Shown: positions 1 through 6,438, counted from the first letter of the stretch. The stretch: DNA of 15,921 bases from JALENY01 sp036310185 (GCA_036310185.1 JAXJSH010000125.1:1-15921); one strand, 5' to 3'. Made by a program: numbers and translations. Notes: a model not told the origin generated them from the letters alone.

Positions 1-2
1 AT

Positions 3-119
3 GTAAAGCGTTTTTATAATTATCTTGCTGATGAAAGGAGCTTGCAGGCATCGACTATTGATAGTATTCATACGGTACTTCATCAGGTGCTGGATATGGC
101 GGTAGACGATTCTTATATC
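3..119 (+). pseudogene. Tyrosine recombinase (phage-type integrase) fragment, disrupted by IS66
   Basis: The frame beginning at base 3 is open from the window edge and reads like the SAM-like core-binding region of a Tn916/phage-type tyrosine integrase (LQASTIDSIHTVLHQVLDMAV followed by DDSYI). The match stops exactly at base 119, where the IS66 terminal repeat begins. Inside the IS the frame continues with unrelated residues to a stop at 168-170. The C-terminal catalytic domain (Arg/His/Arg/Tyr) is not found after the right end of the IS, so the gene is broken and its 3' part has been lost or moved. The 5' end lies outside the window. Assignment to the integrase family is by motif recognition only. 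It suggests that the left part of the window was once an integrative element. Confidence 0.72.
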
Positions 120-142
120 GTAAGCGATGAATTACCTACCGT
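120..142 (+). repeat. Left terminal inverted repeat of the IS66 element
   Basis: The outer 13 bases (GTAAGCGATGAAT) are the exact reverse complement of the right end. A second matching block, ACCGT, lies at 138-142. Over 23 positions about 19 agree with the right repeat. This fixes the left boundary of the element at base 120. Confidence 0.9.
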
Positions 143-293
143 TCCAATTCTTCATAATCATATGAGATAATCTAAACACATGAAGTATATATCCGGATTT
201 TGATATTGAGTTAAAGCGTTTTGCTATAACCACACCCCTTGATCTAGAGTATTTTACTTCAAAGTATATCAGGAACGGAGTTGATATACCCGA

Positions 294-695
294 ATGGATT
301 ATCCTCAAAATTTAACTGCATCTGATCGTTACTGGTATGACCTCATACAGAAATGCCGAACCAGTGGAAAGTCAGATTATCAGTGGTTAAAAGATAACAA
401 CATCAAATCACCTACTTTTTATTATCACGTAAAGCAGCTTCGTAAGAAAGCATGCGAACTGCCTGAAGCTACGAAAAGAGCCTCCATACCGGAAGTCCAG
501 GAAGTTGTTCCTGTTTTCTTCAAAGATGAAGAGCTTTCTGCTCCAACTGCTCCATCAGAAACTACAATTCCGGAGGCTTCAGATAATGCTGTTGCTGTCC
601 GTCTCCAGATTCGTGGCATCTGTGTGGAGATCTCAAACTCAGCATCGCAGACCGTTATACAAAATACCTTATCTGCGTTGCGAAACTTATGTTAG
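294..695 (+). CDS. tnpA: IS66 accessory protein TnpA
   Basis: This 133-residue protein is the first gene of the IS66 operon. Residues about 12-52 form a helix-turn-helix-like segment (DRYWYDLIQKCRTSG, then YYHVKQLRKK) typical of the small IS66 DNA-binding accessory protein. The rest is a low-complexity linker and a short C-terminal strand region (VAVRLQIRGICVEI). In IS66 elements TnpA and TnpB are both needed for efficient transposition, with TnpC as the transposase. The start ATG at 294 is preceded by GGAG at 277-280, a rather long spacing. The stop overlaps the tnpB start, so the two are probably translationally coupled. Confidence 0.88.
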   Translation: MDYPQNLTASDRYWYDLIQKCRTSGKSDYQWLKDNNIKSPTFYYHVKQLRKKACELPEATKRASIPEVQEVVPVFFKDEELSAPTAPSETTIPEASDNAVAVRLQIRGICVEISNSASQTVIQNTLSALRNLC

Positions 696-1054
696 GCGAT
701 ATCTCCGGAATCTCCAAAATCTACTGCGTAACAGGCGCCACCGACATGCGCCGGAGTTTTGACGGATTAATGGCGATTATCCGGGATACTTATCAGATGG
801 ATCCGTATGAAAAAGCAGTTTATCTTTTCTGTGGAAAGAGAAAAAACACCCTGAAAGCTTTATATTTTGATCGTGACGGGTTCTGCTTACTTTCAAAAAG
901 ACTGGACAGCAATGGCCGTTTTCAATGGCCCCGGAATTCATCGGAAGTTCGTCAATTGACCAGACAGGAATTCCGATGGCTGATGGAAGGGCTGTCCATT
1001 GAACAGCCAAAAGCAATCCGTCCTGTACCTCAGACAACCAAAAAGGTATTCTGA
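689..1054 (+). CDS. tnpB: IS66 accessory protein TnpB (IS66 Orf2)
   Basis: The protein has 121 residues, the usual size for the IS66 Orf2/TnpB family. It shows the family signature in order: VTGATDMRRSFDGL near residues 14-27, FCGKRKNTLKALYFDRDGF in the middle, then KRLDSNGRFQWP, and a C-terminal LMEGL segment. Its biochemical role is unclear in the literature, but it is required with TnpA and TnpC for transposition. It overlaps tnpA by 7 bases (ATGTTAG), a coupling arrangement. About 280 bases of non-coding DNA separate it from tnpC. Confidence 0.93.
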   Translation: MLGDISGISKIYCVTGATDMRRSFDGLMAIIRDTYQMDPYEKAVYLFCGKRKNTLKALYFDRDGFCLLSKRLDSNGRFQWPRNSSEVRQLTRQEFRWLMEGLSIEQPKAIRPVPQTTKKVF

Positions 1055-1114
1055 TTTGTGCAGTATGGAGAAAATAAATTTTTTGTAGATAACCGATTTC
1101 TTACGTTTTTTTCG

Positions 1115-1190
1115 GTTATCCACAGCAATGCACTGAAAGAAAAATCCACTTGCGAATAATAAATCTTTTCAGTTCATTGCTGTGGATAAC
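1115..1190 (+). repeat. Large inverted repeat with paired DnaA-box 9-mers in the tnpB-tnpC spacer
   Basis: Arms at 1115-1130 and 1175-1190 are perfect 16-bp inverse complements. Pairing continues for about another 10 positions after one mismatch and a one-base bulge. Each arm holds a perfect consensus DnaA box: TTATCCACA at 1116-1124 and its complement TGTGGATAA at 1181-1189. One-mismatch copies lie nearby at 1084-1092 (TGTAGATAA) and 1241-1249 (TTATCCACC). A second, mutually exclusive 9-bp stem is possible between 1088-1096 and 1112-1120. What is seen is the symmetry and the 9-mers; DnaA binding or an RNA switch role is inference. Confidence 0.8.
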
Positions 1191-1281
1191 GTCATTGATA
1201 ATCAGCTAAAATGCCCGATTTTCAATGAAAATACCAATAATTATCCACCGTCAAAATGACGACTGCTTCATATTGACCGAT

Positions 1282-1310
1282 TTGTCAAAATCCTTGATTT
1301 TTCCTATAAT
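1282..1310 (+). promoter_or_regulatory. Promoter for tnpC
   Basis: TTGTCA at 1282-1287 and a perfect TATAAT at 1305-1310 are separated by 17 bases. They lie 26 bases before the tnpC start, with a GGGGG ribosome binding site between. tnpC can therefore be transcribed independently of tnpA-tnpB. Confidence 0.7.
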
Positions 1311-1336
1311 TAGTAGAGAAAAAAGGGGGTGCCTAC

Positions 1337-3004
1337 ATGTCATATGAAGATGAAAACAAGCTTTTAAAAATGGTGATCGAGACGCAGGCATCTCGTATTG
1401 CGGATCAGGAAGCAACGATTAAGGAGCTTCGGATCATGGTAGATGAATTGCGTTCGCTTAAAGCAAACCTGGAAGAAACTCTGGAAGAGTTCCGTCGTCA
1501 GTTCTTTGGAGTACGCAGCGAAAAAACTTCTGTATCTAAAAAGGAAGCCGAAAAGAAAACCGTTCAGGTAAAGGGCTACACTGCGACCCGAAAGAAGAAA
1601 GCTACCCGTGAGGAACTTTATGCCGATCTTCCGGTACGTGAAGTCTTATACACGGTACCGGAAGAAGAACGACAGTGCGACTGGTGCAACGCAGAGATGG
1701 TATCTCTTAACGCACCTACATTTGTAAGGGAAGAACTGCGTATCACACCTGCCAAAGTGGAAAGAATCCGTTACATGCAGGAGGTGCTGATCTGCCCGGA
1801 ATGTAAAAAAGATAAAGACGGTTCTTTTAAAAAGGCAACGGTTCCTTCCGCGCTGATCCCACATAGTCCGGCATCTGCATCCGCTGTTGCATATGCCATG
1901 TTCCATAAATGTTTTATGGGACTTCCATACTACAGACAGGAATCGCTCTTTGATCAGTTAGGGGCAAAAATCCCGAGGGAAACCCTGGCAAACTGGTGCA
2001 TTATCGCCAGCAGAGACTATCTGTACCCTATTTATGAGTTGCTTCACAACGAATTGCTCCATCGCGATATCATCCATGCAGATGAAACGGTATGTCAGGT
2101 GTTGCGTGAAAACGGTAAAACTGCACAATCCACATCATATATGTGGATCTACAGATCAGGATCTGACGGTCTGCCTGGAATCGTGATGTATGAGTATCAG
2201 CCGGGAAGAAGTGGCGATTATCCGAGAAATTTCCTGGAAGGGTTCCACGGGCTTCTTCAGTGTGACTGCTATCAGGGCTATAATAAAGTAGAAGATGTTC
2301 TTCTTATCTGTTGCATGGCTCACTGTAGAAGAAAGTTTTACGAAGCACTTCCGGCAGAAAGGAAGAAAAGCATAAAACTTCTGGATATCAACTCACCGGA
2401 GGCTCTGAAAGAACCTGTAATCCCGGAAACAGATCTGGATAAATACATTCCGGCAGAAATAGGAGTTGCATACTGCAACAAGCTGTTTTACCTGGAACGT
2501 ACATTCAAGGATCTGACACCGGATGAGCGAAAAGCAAAAAGATTAGAACAGGAAACTCCTGTCTGGGATGGTTTTCTGAACTGGATTTCCGGATTAAATC
2601 CAACAAAAGGATGTAAACTGGAAAAAGCGGTGAACTATGCCCTAAATCATAAGGATAGTCTACAGGCATATTTACAGGATGGCCGCTGCGAACTTTCTAA
2701 TAACGCAGCAGAACGCTGTGCAAAAAGTTACGCAATCGGAAGAAAGAATTCGCTCTTCCATACATCTGTTGATGGTGCTAATGCAAGTGCCATCATCTAT
2801 AGTCTCGTGGAGACAGCAAAAGCAAACAACCTGAATGTGTTCCAGTATATCTACACGTTATTGCTGTACATGCCGGGCTGTAAGGATAAGTCCGAAGGCA
2901 TGGAACATCTTTTGCCGTGGAGCGATTTTATAAAAGAACACTGTACAGGGTTAATAGATGTCGAGACTGTGACTGTGGAAAATCATCCACAGTTGCCGTT
3001 TTAG
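1337..3004 (+). CDS. tnpC: IS66 transposase TnpC (DDE type)
   Basis: This 555-residue protein is the catalytic transposase of the element. Domains in order: an N-terminal leucine-rich coiled coil (residues about 5-55), a basic linker, a zinc-binding domain with CxxC pairs at C114/C117 and C153/C156, and the IS66 DDE core. The likely catalytic triad is D249 in HADET, D310 in QCDCYQGY and E459 in SNNAAER. Basic residues around K463-K470 fit DNA binding. A C-terminal tail of about 60 residues follows. Length is normal for the family and no frame is broken. It has its own promoter (1282-1310), and the ribosome binding site GGGGG at 1325-1329 supports the ATG at 1337. Confidence 0.95.
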   Translation: MSYEDENKLLKMVIETQASRIADQEATIKELRIMVDELRSLKANLEETLEEFRRQFFGVRSEKTSVSKKEAEKKTVQVKGYTATRKKKATREELYADLPVREVLYTVPEEERQCDWCNAEMVSLNAPTFVREELRITPAKVERIRYMQEVLICPECKKDKDGSFKKATVPSALIPHSPASASAVAYAMFHKCFMGLPYYRQESLFDQLGAKIPRETLANWCIIASRDYLYPIYELLHNELLHRDIIHADETVCQVLRENGKTAQSTSYMWIYRSGSDGLPGIVMYEYQPGRSGDYPRNFLEGFHGLLQCDCYQGYNKVEDVLLICCMAHCRRKFYEALPAERKKSIKLLDINSPEALKEPVIPETDLDKYIPAEIGVAYCNKLFYLERTFKDLTPDERKAKRLEQETPVWDGFLNWISGLNPTKGCKLEKAVNYALNHKDSLQAYLQDGRCELSNNAAERCAKSYAIGRKNSLFHTSVDGANASAIIYSLVETAKANNLNVFQYIYTLLLYMPGCKDKSEGMEHLLPWSDFIKEHCTGLIDVETVTVENHPQLPF

Positions 3005-3039
3005 CATGCAATAAAATACAAGGCGATGGATAATTCTAT

Positions 3040-3062
3040 ACGGTGTCTTATTCATCGCTTAC
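3040..3062 (-). repeat. Right terminal inverted repeat of the IS66 element
   Basis: Read on the minus strand this end begins GTAAGCGATGAAT, identical to the left end over 13 bases, with ACCGT shared further in. It fixes the right boundary at 3062, 58 bases after the tnpC stop and 30 bases from the stop of the first XRE regulator. Confidence 0.9.
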
Positions 3063-3091
3063 GAACAGGTTGTGCATAAATGGTTTATTAT

Positions 3092-3313
3092 TTACTTTAT
3101 TTCATTTGCCTCATCCGGGACTATTTCAAACAAATCATTGGGAGTGCAATTCAGAACTTTGCAGAGACGCTCGATATTTTCAAATCGAATAGAAATGGTT
3201 TCATTATTGATAAGATTAGATAGGTTTTTATAACTTAAGTCCATCTGATTATGCAGCCAGTATTTTGTATGGTTCTGCTCCTCCAGAAGCTCAAGCACGC
3301 GCAGTCGGATCAT
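3092..3313 (-). CDS. Small XRE-type (Cro/CI) HTH regulator, copy 1
   Basis: This 73-residue protein is essentially one helix-turn-helix domain of the small Cro/CI-like type common in Firmicutes. It shows KYWLHNQMDLSYKNLSNLIN (recognition region) and the typical C-terminal CKVLNCTPNDLFEI. I chose the ATG at 3311-3313 because AAAGGAG lies about 9 bases upstream; in-frame upstream starts sit on top of or before this site. The close match of the next gene also begins at this MIRLR. It is a tandem duplicate of the gene at 3488-3718: 53 of 67 aligned residues are identical by eye. Probably a dimeric repressor; target unknown. Its 3' end lies 30 bases from the IS66 end. Confidence 0.87.
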   Translation of the reverse strand: MIRLRVLELLEEQNHTKYWLHNQMDLSYKNLSNLINNETISIRFENIERLCKVLNCTPNDLFEIVPDEANEIK

Positions 3314-3340
3314 GAAAAGCATCTCCTTTTGTCTCATATT

Positions 3341-3369
3341 ACTATATCTCAAATTGAATTCGGACATAA
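3341..3369 (-). promoter_or_regulatory. Probable promoter of XRE copy 1
   Basis: On the minus strand TTATGT (3364-3369) and TATAGT (3341-3346) are 17 bases apart. The same arrangement, with much of the surrounding sequence, occurs upstream of copy 2, so the promoter was duplicated with the gene. Confidence 0.5.
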
Positions 3370-3487
3370 CTGATGTGGACATAAGATAATGCGGTCAGCT
3401 AAGCTATGAAAAATGTGTTTATACAGGAGTTTTTTCATAAGGCTGGGAAAAATCAGAATAGAGAATGAGATTCAGCAGATAATATAT

Positions 3488-3718
3488 TTAAGAACGGTCA
3501 TCCCCGTCATCAGAGGAATCAGGGATTATTTCAAAGAGATCATTGGGTGTGCAATTCAGAAATTTGCAAAGCTTTTCGATATTCTCGAATCGAATGGAGG
3601 AGGTTTCATTGTTTATCATATGGGAAAGGTTTGGATAACTCAGGTTCATCTGGTTGGACAGCCAGTATTTTGAATGATGCTGTTCCTCCAGAATCTCCTT
3701 AATGCGCAATCGGATCAT
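3488..3718 (-). CDS. Small XRE-type (Cro/CI) HTH regulator, copy 2
   Basis: The protein has 76 residues, again a single Cro/CI-type helix-turn-helix domain (KYWLSNQMNLSYPNLSHMIN) ending in CKFLNCTPNDLFEIIP and a short acidic tail that differs from copy 1. The start ATG at 3716-3718 has AAAGGAG 8 bases upstream. It faces away from the gene at 3830, and the shared intergenic region holds a 14-bp perfect palindrome, so autoregulation and control of the divergent gene are plausible. The most diverged positions between the copies (S/H, P/K, H/N, M/L, S/I in and near the recognition region) suggest that operator preferences may differ. Confidence 0.88.
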   Translation of the reverse strand: MIRLRIKEILEEQHHSKYWLSNQMNLSYPNLSHMINNETSSIRFENIEKLCKFLNCTPNDLFEIIPDSSDDGDDRS

Positions 3719-3740
3719 AGATTCGTCTCCTTTGATGTTT

Positions 3741-3769
3741 AATATACCCTAAATTGAATCTGTACATAA
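3741..3769 (-). promoter_or_regulatory. Probable promoter of XRE copy 2
   Basis: On the minus strand TTATGT (3764-3769), a 17-base spacer and TATATT (3741-3746). Layout and sequence match the promoter of copy 1, offset by exactly 400 bases. Confidence 0.5.
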
Positions 3770-3792
3770 CTGATGCACACATTATATAATGT
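3761..3792 (+). promoter_or_regulatory. Divergent promoter with 14-bp palindrome, candidate operator
   Basis: ACATTATATAATGT at 3779-3792 is a perfect palindrome and contains TATAAT (3785-3790), usable as a -10 box for the rightward gene, with TGTACA (3761-3766) 18 bases upstream. It sits just beyond the -35 of the leftward XRE gene. A Cro/CI-like dimer binding here could control both directions; binding is inferred. The matching place in copy 1 (about 3380-3393) is degenerate. Confidence 0.4.
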
Positions 3793-3829
3793 AGACATTA
3801 GATAAATCTGAGATGGAGGTATTTATGGT

Positions 3830-4195
3830 ATGTACAGATTCCGTTTTCTGAAACAAAAAAGGGAAGCATATGATTTAAGAAAAGAAGTCGACAGCTTTTG
3901 CCGGTATCTGGACCGGATTCCGTTCAAGGAACAGCTGATTCTTCTGGAGGAAAAAGAGGGAAACTGGCGCAGTGTCTATTCGTGTCAGCTGTATCAGTTT
4001 GTTGGAACCGGGGCGTATCGGAGATTGGACAAAATCTGCAGCATTCTGGAAAAACACATGAAAGGAGCCGTTCTGGCAGTCGTGGTATGTGCTGCGGAGA
4101 AGGGAAAAGATTACTATGGTTTCTGGCTTGCTGGAGGTGTCTGGAACGTTTTTCCACAGGAAAAATTGCTTACGAAGAAAAAATTTTTCTGTTAA
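3830..4195 (+). CDS. Hypothetical protein, 121 residues
   Basis: I do not recognise this family. The N-terminus is basic and helical (KQKREAYDLRKEVDSFCRYLDRI), the middle resembles an alpha/beta fold, and a hydrophobic segment (GAVLAVVVCAA, about residues 79-89) is followed by YYGFWLAGGVW. There is no clear signal peptide. GGAGGT at 3815-3820 lies 9 bases before the ATG at 3830; the ATG at 3825 stops after a few codons, so 3830 is the start. It is divergent from XRE copy 2 and 49 bases upstream of the CarD-family gene, with a hairpin over its stop codon. It may form a short operon with that gene. Confidence 0.65.
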   Translation: MYRFRFLKQKREAYDLRKEVDSFCRYLDRIPFKEQLILLEEKEGNWRSVYSCQLYQFVGTGAYRRLDKICSILEKHMKGAVLAVVVCAAEKGKDYYGFWLAGGVWNVFPQEKLLTKKKFFC

Positions 4196-4228
4196 AATAA
4201 AAGAGCAGCAACAGGTTTTTATTTTAAC
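4191..4228 (+). other. AT-rich hairpin between the hypothetical gene and the CarD gene
   Basis: Arms 4191-4202 and 4217-4228 are perfect 12-bp inverse complements with a 14-base loop. The left arm covers the stop codon of the upstream gene. The right arm ends directly against the GGGAGG ribosome binding site (4229-4234) of the CarD gene. It contains no real GC stem, so it is a weak terminator at best; it may tune read-through or translation. Confidence 0.55.
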
Positions 4229-4244
4229 GGGAGGGATATTTTGT

Positions 4245-4748
4245 ATGTTTGCAAGCGGAGAATATGTAGTGCACGGTTATAATGGTCTTTGTGTGGTGGA
4301 TGGTGTGACCCATCTGAATATGTCCGGAATCAGCAAAGACGCACAGTACTATATCCTGCGGCCGCTTAATTCCGAAGAAAGTAAAATTTATCTTCCGGTA
4401 GAAAAAGGGGAGGCAGTCAGCAGAAGGATTATGACCGGAGAAGAAGCCGGTCAGTTTATGGAAAAGGTTGGCCAGGTGGAAACCTACTGGAACCCGAATC
4501 ACAAGATACGTGAAGAAATGTATAAAACAGCAATGAAAACCTGCGAGAGTACCATGTGGATTCGCATTATCAAGACACTGTATCTGCATCAGAAAGAGCG
4601 CAATGCAGCCGGAAAGCGGATCTCATCCAGTGATGAACGCTTTCTCAAACATGCAGAGGAATATCTGTACCAGGAATTGTCCCTGGCAACAGGAAAATCA
4701 TATGAGCAGGTGAAAGCAGAAGTGACAGAAAAGATATTCGGTGAGTAA
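4245..4748 (+). CDS. CarD-family transcriptional regulator (RNA polymerase-binding)
   Basis: This 167-residue protein begins with the CarD/CdnL N-terminal Tudor-like fold that contacts the RNA polymerase beta subunit (GEYVVHGYNGLCVVDGV, then ILRPLNSEESKIYLPV). It ends in a helical domain (about residues 65-167, including IIKTLYLHQKERNAAGK and SSSDERFLKHAEEYL) that in CarD proteins contacts promoter DNA. CarD proteins stabilise open complexes. The frame is open further upstream, but the start at 4245 fits the family N-terminus and has GGGAGG 10 bases upstream. Lachnospiraceae often carry several CarD paralogues; whether this is a global or local factor cannot be told from the window. A strong terminator follows. 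Confidence 0.9.
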   Translation: MFASGEYVVHGYNGLCVVDGVTHLNMSGISKDAQYYILRPLNSEESKIYLPVEKGEAVSRRIMTGEEAGQFMEKVGQVETYWNPNHKIREEMYKTAMKTCESTMWIRIIKTLYLHQKERNAAGKRISSSDERFLKHAEEYLYQELSLATGKSYEQVKAEVTEKIFGE

Positions 4749-4787
4749 TTACATAAATATAAATATAGAGAAAACAGAACAGGCAGT

Positions 4788-4827
4788 AAAAAAGCAGTCT
4801 CATGGGTGTGAAAGAGGCTGCTTTTTT
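4788..4827 (+). terminator. Rho-independent terminator after the CarD gene
   Basis: Arms 4788-4801 and 4814-4827 form a 14-bp stem with one G-U pair and a 12-base loop. The descending arm ends in a run of T. It lies 40 bases after the CarD stop and isolates that operon from the PTS operon. Confidence 0.85.
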
Positions 4828-4899
4828 ATATCTTTATACCGGAAAAAGAGCAGTCACGTTAGTGGAACTTTGAATTATTAAAAAAAGATAAACTAAAGG

Positions 4900-4928
4900 T
4901 TGACATTGTGTATTTTTACTGATACACT
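4900..4928 (+). promoter_or_regulatory. Promoter of the licT-PTS-nag operon, with a dyad in the spacer
   Basis: A perfect TTGACA (4900-4905), 17-base spacer and TACACT (4923-4928) lie upstream of the antiterminator leader. A 6-bp dyad GTGTAT/ATACAC (4908-4913 and 4922-4927) spans the spacer and -10 box and could be an operator for a repressor encoded elsewhere. About 70 bases of AT-rich DNA between the preceding terminator and this promoter show nothing else clear. Confidence 0.75.
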
Positions 4929-4963
4929 ATCTTCTAGGAAGAAAAAATTAGTTAATATGCATA

Positions 4964-4994
4964 GGATTGTTACTGGATAAAGGCAGGCAAAACC
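4964..4994 (+). promoter_or_regulatory. RAT: RNA antiterminator target for LicT
   Basis: The segment starts GGATTGTTACTG and ends GGCAGGCAAAACC, the conserved shape of ribonucleic antiterminator (RAT) elements bound by BglG/SacY/LicT proteins. Its last bases (4990-4994) form part of the left arm of the following terminator, so the two structures exclude each other. Active LicT dimer bound here would keep the terminator from forming and let transcription enter licT and the PTS/nag genes. Confidence 0.92.
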
Positions 4995-5040
4995 AAATTT
5001 CATAGGGCGTAGACGCTTTGATGAAGTTTGGTTTTTTTGT
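4990..5040 (+). terminator. Leader terminator controlled by LicT
   Basis: Arms 4990-5003 and 5021-5034 pair over 14 bp with one G-U pair. An inner GCGT/ACGC stem (5007-5010 and 5013-5016) and a T run at 5032-5038 complete it. It lies 24 bases before the licT start and overlaps the RAT, the classic antitermination layout. Confidence 0.92.
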
Positions 5041-5061
5041 ACATAACCAGGTATTTGTGTC

Positions 5062-5901
5062 ATGAAGATCGAAAGAGTAATTAATAATAATGTTCTGAGT
5101 GCCTTTGATGAAAATAACCGGGAAGTGGTTATTATGGGCAGGGGAATTGCCTTTAAAAAGCGCCCGGGTGACGTTGTGGATGAAGAGAAAATTGAAAAGA
5201 TTTTTGTTCTGAATGACCAGGATGAGGTTGGAAAGTTTGCAGAGCTTTTAAAATCTTTGCCGCTGGAACATCTTCAGGTGTCTGCAGACATTATTGATTA
5301 TGCGAAACAGGTGATGAAAGGGAGACTGAGTCCCGGTATCTACATAACATTAACGGATCATATTAATTTTGCGCTGGATCGGAAAAAAAGCGGTATGCAG
5401 TTTCAAAATGCACTGCTCCAGGAAGTGAAGAACTTTTATCCCAGTGAATATCTGATCGGTGAATATGCCATTTCACTGATCGAGCGCCGATTGGGTGTGA
5501 AGCTTCCGGTGGACGAGGCTGCGTCCATAGCAATGCATTTCGTAAATGCGGAATATAATACCGACATGAGTGACACAATGAATATTACATCCCTTATTAA
5601 AGAGATTCTGGAACTTGTGGAAACAGAGATGGGCACCAATCTGAATGAACTGGGATTGTACTATTCCCGTTTTGTAACACATTTGAAGTTCCTGGCCCAG
5701 AGACTTTTTCTCGGTCAGATGCTGGACAGCCAGGAAGAGGAATTTATCGATATGATTGCCCGGTTATATCCTGCGGAATATGCATGCAGCAGAAAAATCG
5801 GGGATTATATAAAAGAACGGTATGGGCAGACGATTACAAAAGAAGAACTGGCCTATCTTACCGTTCATATACGAAGGATTCAACCGAACGTAAAGGATTA
5901 G
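5062..5901 (+). CDS. licT: LicT/BglG-family transcriptional antiterminator
   Basis: This 279-residue protein has the full architecture: RNA-binding CAT domain (about 1-56, with VINNNVLSAF and GRGIAFKKRPGD), PRD1 (about 65-170) and PRD2 (about 171-279). The four phosphorylatable histidines are present at H100 (TDHINFA), H159 (AMHFVNAEY), H207 (THLKFL) and H269 (VHIRRI), the same positions as in Bacillus subtilis LicT. In that family the sugar-specific EII phosphorylates PRD1 to inactivate the protein without substrate, and HPr phosphorylates PRD2 to activate it. The gene is read through its own RAT leader, so it is autoregulated. Context makes N-acetylglucosamine the probable inducing sugar instead of beta-glucosides. 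The ribosome binding site is weak. Confidence 0.94.
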   Translation: MKIERVINNNVLSAFDENNREVVIMGRGIAFKKRPGDVVDEEKIEKIFVLNDQDEVGKFAELLKSLPLEHLQVSADIIDYAKQVMKGRLSPGIYITLTDHINFALDRKKSGMQFQNALLQEVKNFYPSEYLIGEYAISLIERRLGVKLPVDEAASIAMHFVNAEYNTDMSDTMNITSLIKEILELVETEMGTNLNELGLYYSRFVTHLKFLAQRLFLGQMLDSQEEEFIDMIARLYPAEYACSRKIGDYIKERYGQTITKEELAYLTVHIRRIQPNVKD

Positions 5902-5934
5902 GGGAAGGATTTCATTTGGAAAGGAGAAAAAGCA

Positions 5935-6426
5935 ATGTTTGATTTCTTAAAGAAAAAACAGCCGAAAGCAAATGGCAGTATCATAGGCGCTCCGGTTGAA
6001 GGAGAAGCAGTTCCAAGTTCCGAGATCAGTGATCCTACATTTGGTGAGGAAATGCTTGGAAAAGGTATGGCGATCAAACCGTCAGTGGGAAAAGTGTACG
6101 CACCGGTGGATGGAACGATTGCAATGGTATTTGATACAAAACATGCGATTTCCATGACCTCGGATGAAGGTGCGGAGATTCTTATTCATGTAGGACTTGA
6201 TACCGTTTCTCTGAAAGGTGGGCCGTTTACCGCTCATGTGGCAGCGGATCAGAAAGTGAAAAAAGGGGATCTGCTTCTGGATTTTGACATGGAAGCCATC
6301 AAGGCTGCGGGTCTGGATACGATCACACCGGTAATTATCTGCAATTCCGATGATTATAAAGATATTAAGCGTTTCACCGGAAAACAGGTGAAACCGGGCG
6401 ATGATATTATGGAGCTTGTAAAATAG
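5935..6426 (+). CDS. PTS glucose-family EIIA component
   Basis: This 163-residue cytoplasmic protein is a stand-alone IIA of the glucose/N-acetylglucosamine family. It shows GKVYAPVDGTIAMVFD near residues 52-67 and the active-site pair H70 (TKHAIS) and H85 (LIHVGLDTV); H85 should accept phosphate from HPr and H70 stabilise it. The C-terminus has the usual DFDMEAIKAAG and TPVIICN segments. It follows licT by 33 bases with an AAAGGAG site, and precedes HPr by 12 bases. It very probably serves the IIA-less EIICB at 6833-8302. In E. coli the homologue is also a global regulator, but there is no evidence for that role here. Confidence 0.94.
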   Translation: MFDFLKKKQPKANGSIIGAPVEGEAVPSSEISDPTFGEEMLGKGMAIKPSVGKVYAPVDGTIAMVFDTKHAISMTSDEGAEILIHVGLDTVSLKGGPFTAHVAADQKVKKGDLLLDFDMEAIKAAGLDTITPVIICNSDDYKDIKRFTGKQVKPGDDIMELVK

Positions 6427-6438
6427 GAGGATAAAAAA

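Larger units (their letters stand above)
120..3062 (+). mobile_element. IS66-family insertion sequence, complete (about 2.94 kb)
   Basis: Three genes in the canonical IS66 order (tnpA, tnpB, tnpC) lie between imperfect terminal inverted repeats that start with GTAAGCG, the usual IS66 end. All three reading frames are intact, with normal ribosome binding sites, so the element could be active. IS66 elements normally make 8-bp target duplications. The flanks here are CTTATATC on the left and GAACAGGT on the right, which do not match. This points to recombination or an adjacent deletion after insertion. The left 174 bases before tnpA carry the end and presumably the tnpA promoter; I see no well-spaced -35/-10 pair there. 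Confidence 0.93.

Noticed and set aside
1273..1310. TTGACC at 1273 as the -35 box for tnpC
   Set aside because: It is 26 bases from TATAAT; TTGTCA at 1282 has the correct 17-base spacing and was chosen.
3413..3673. Plus-strand open frame of 86 codons overlapping the second XRE gene
   Set aside because: It is antisense to a well-supported helix-turn-helix gene, has no family resemblance, and its coding potential follows the opposite strand.
4089..4244. 52-residue N-terminal extension of the CarD-family protein
   Set aside because: It overlaps the upstream gene in another frame, does not resemble CarD proteins, and a good ribosome binding site precedes the ATG at 4245.
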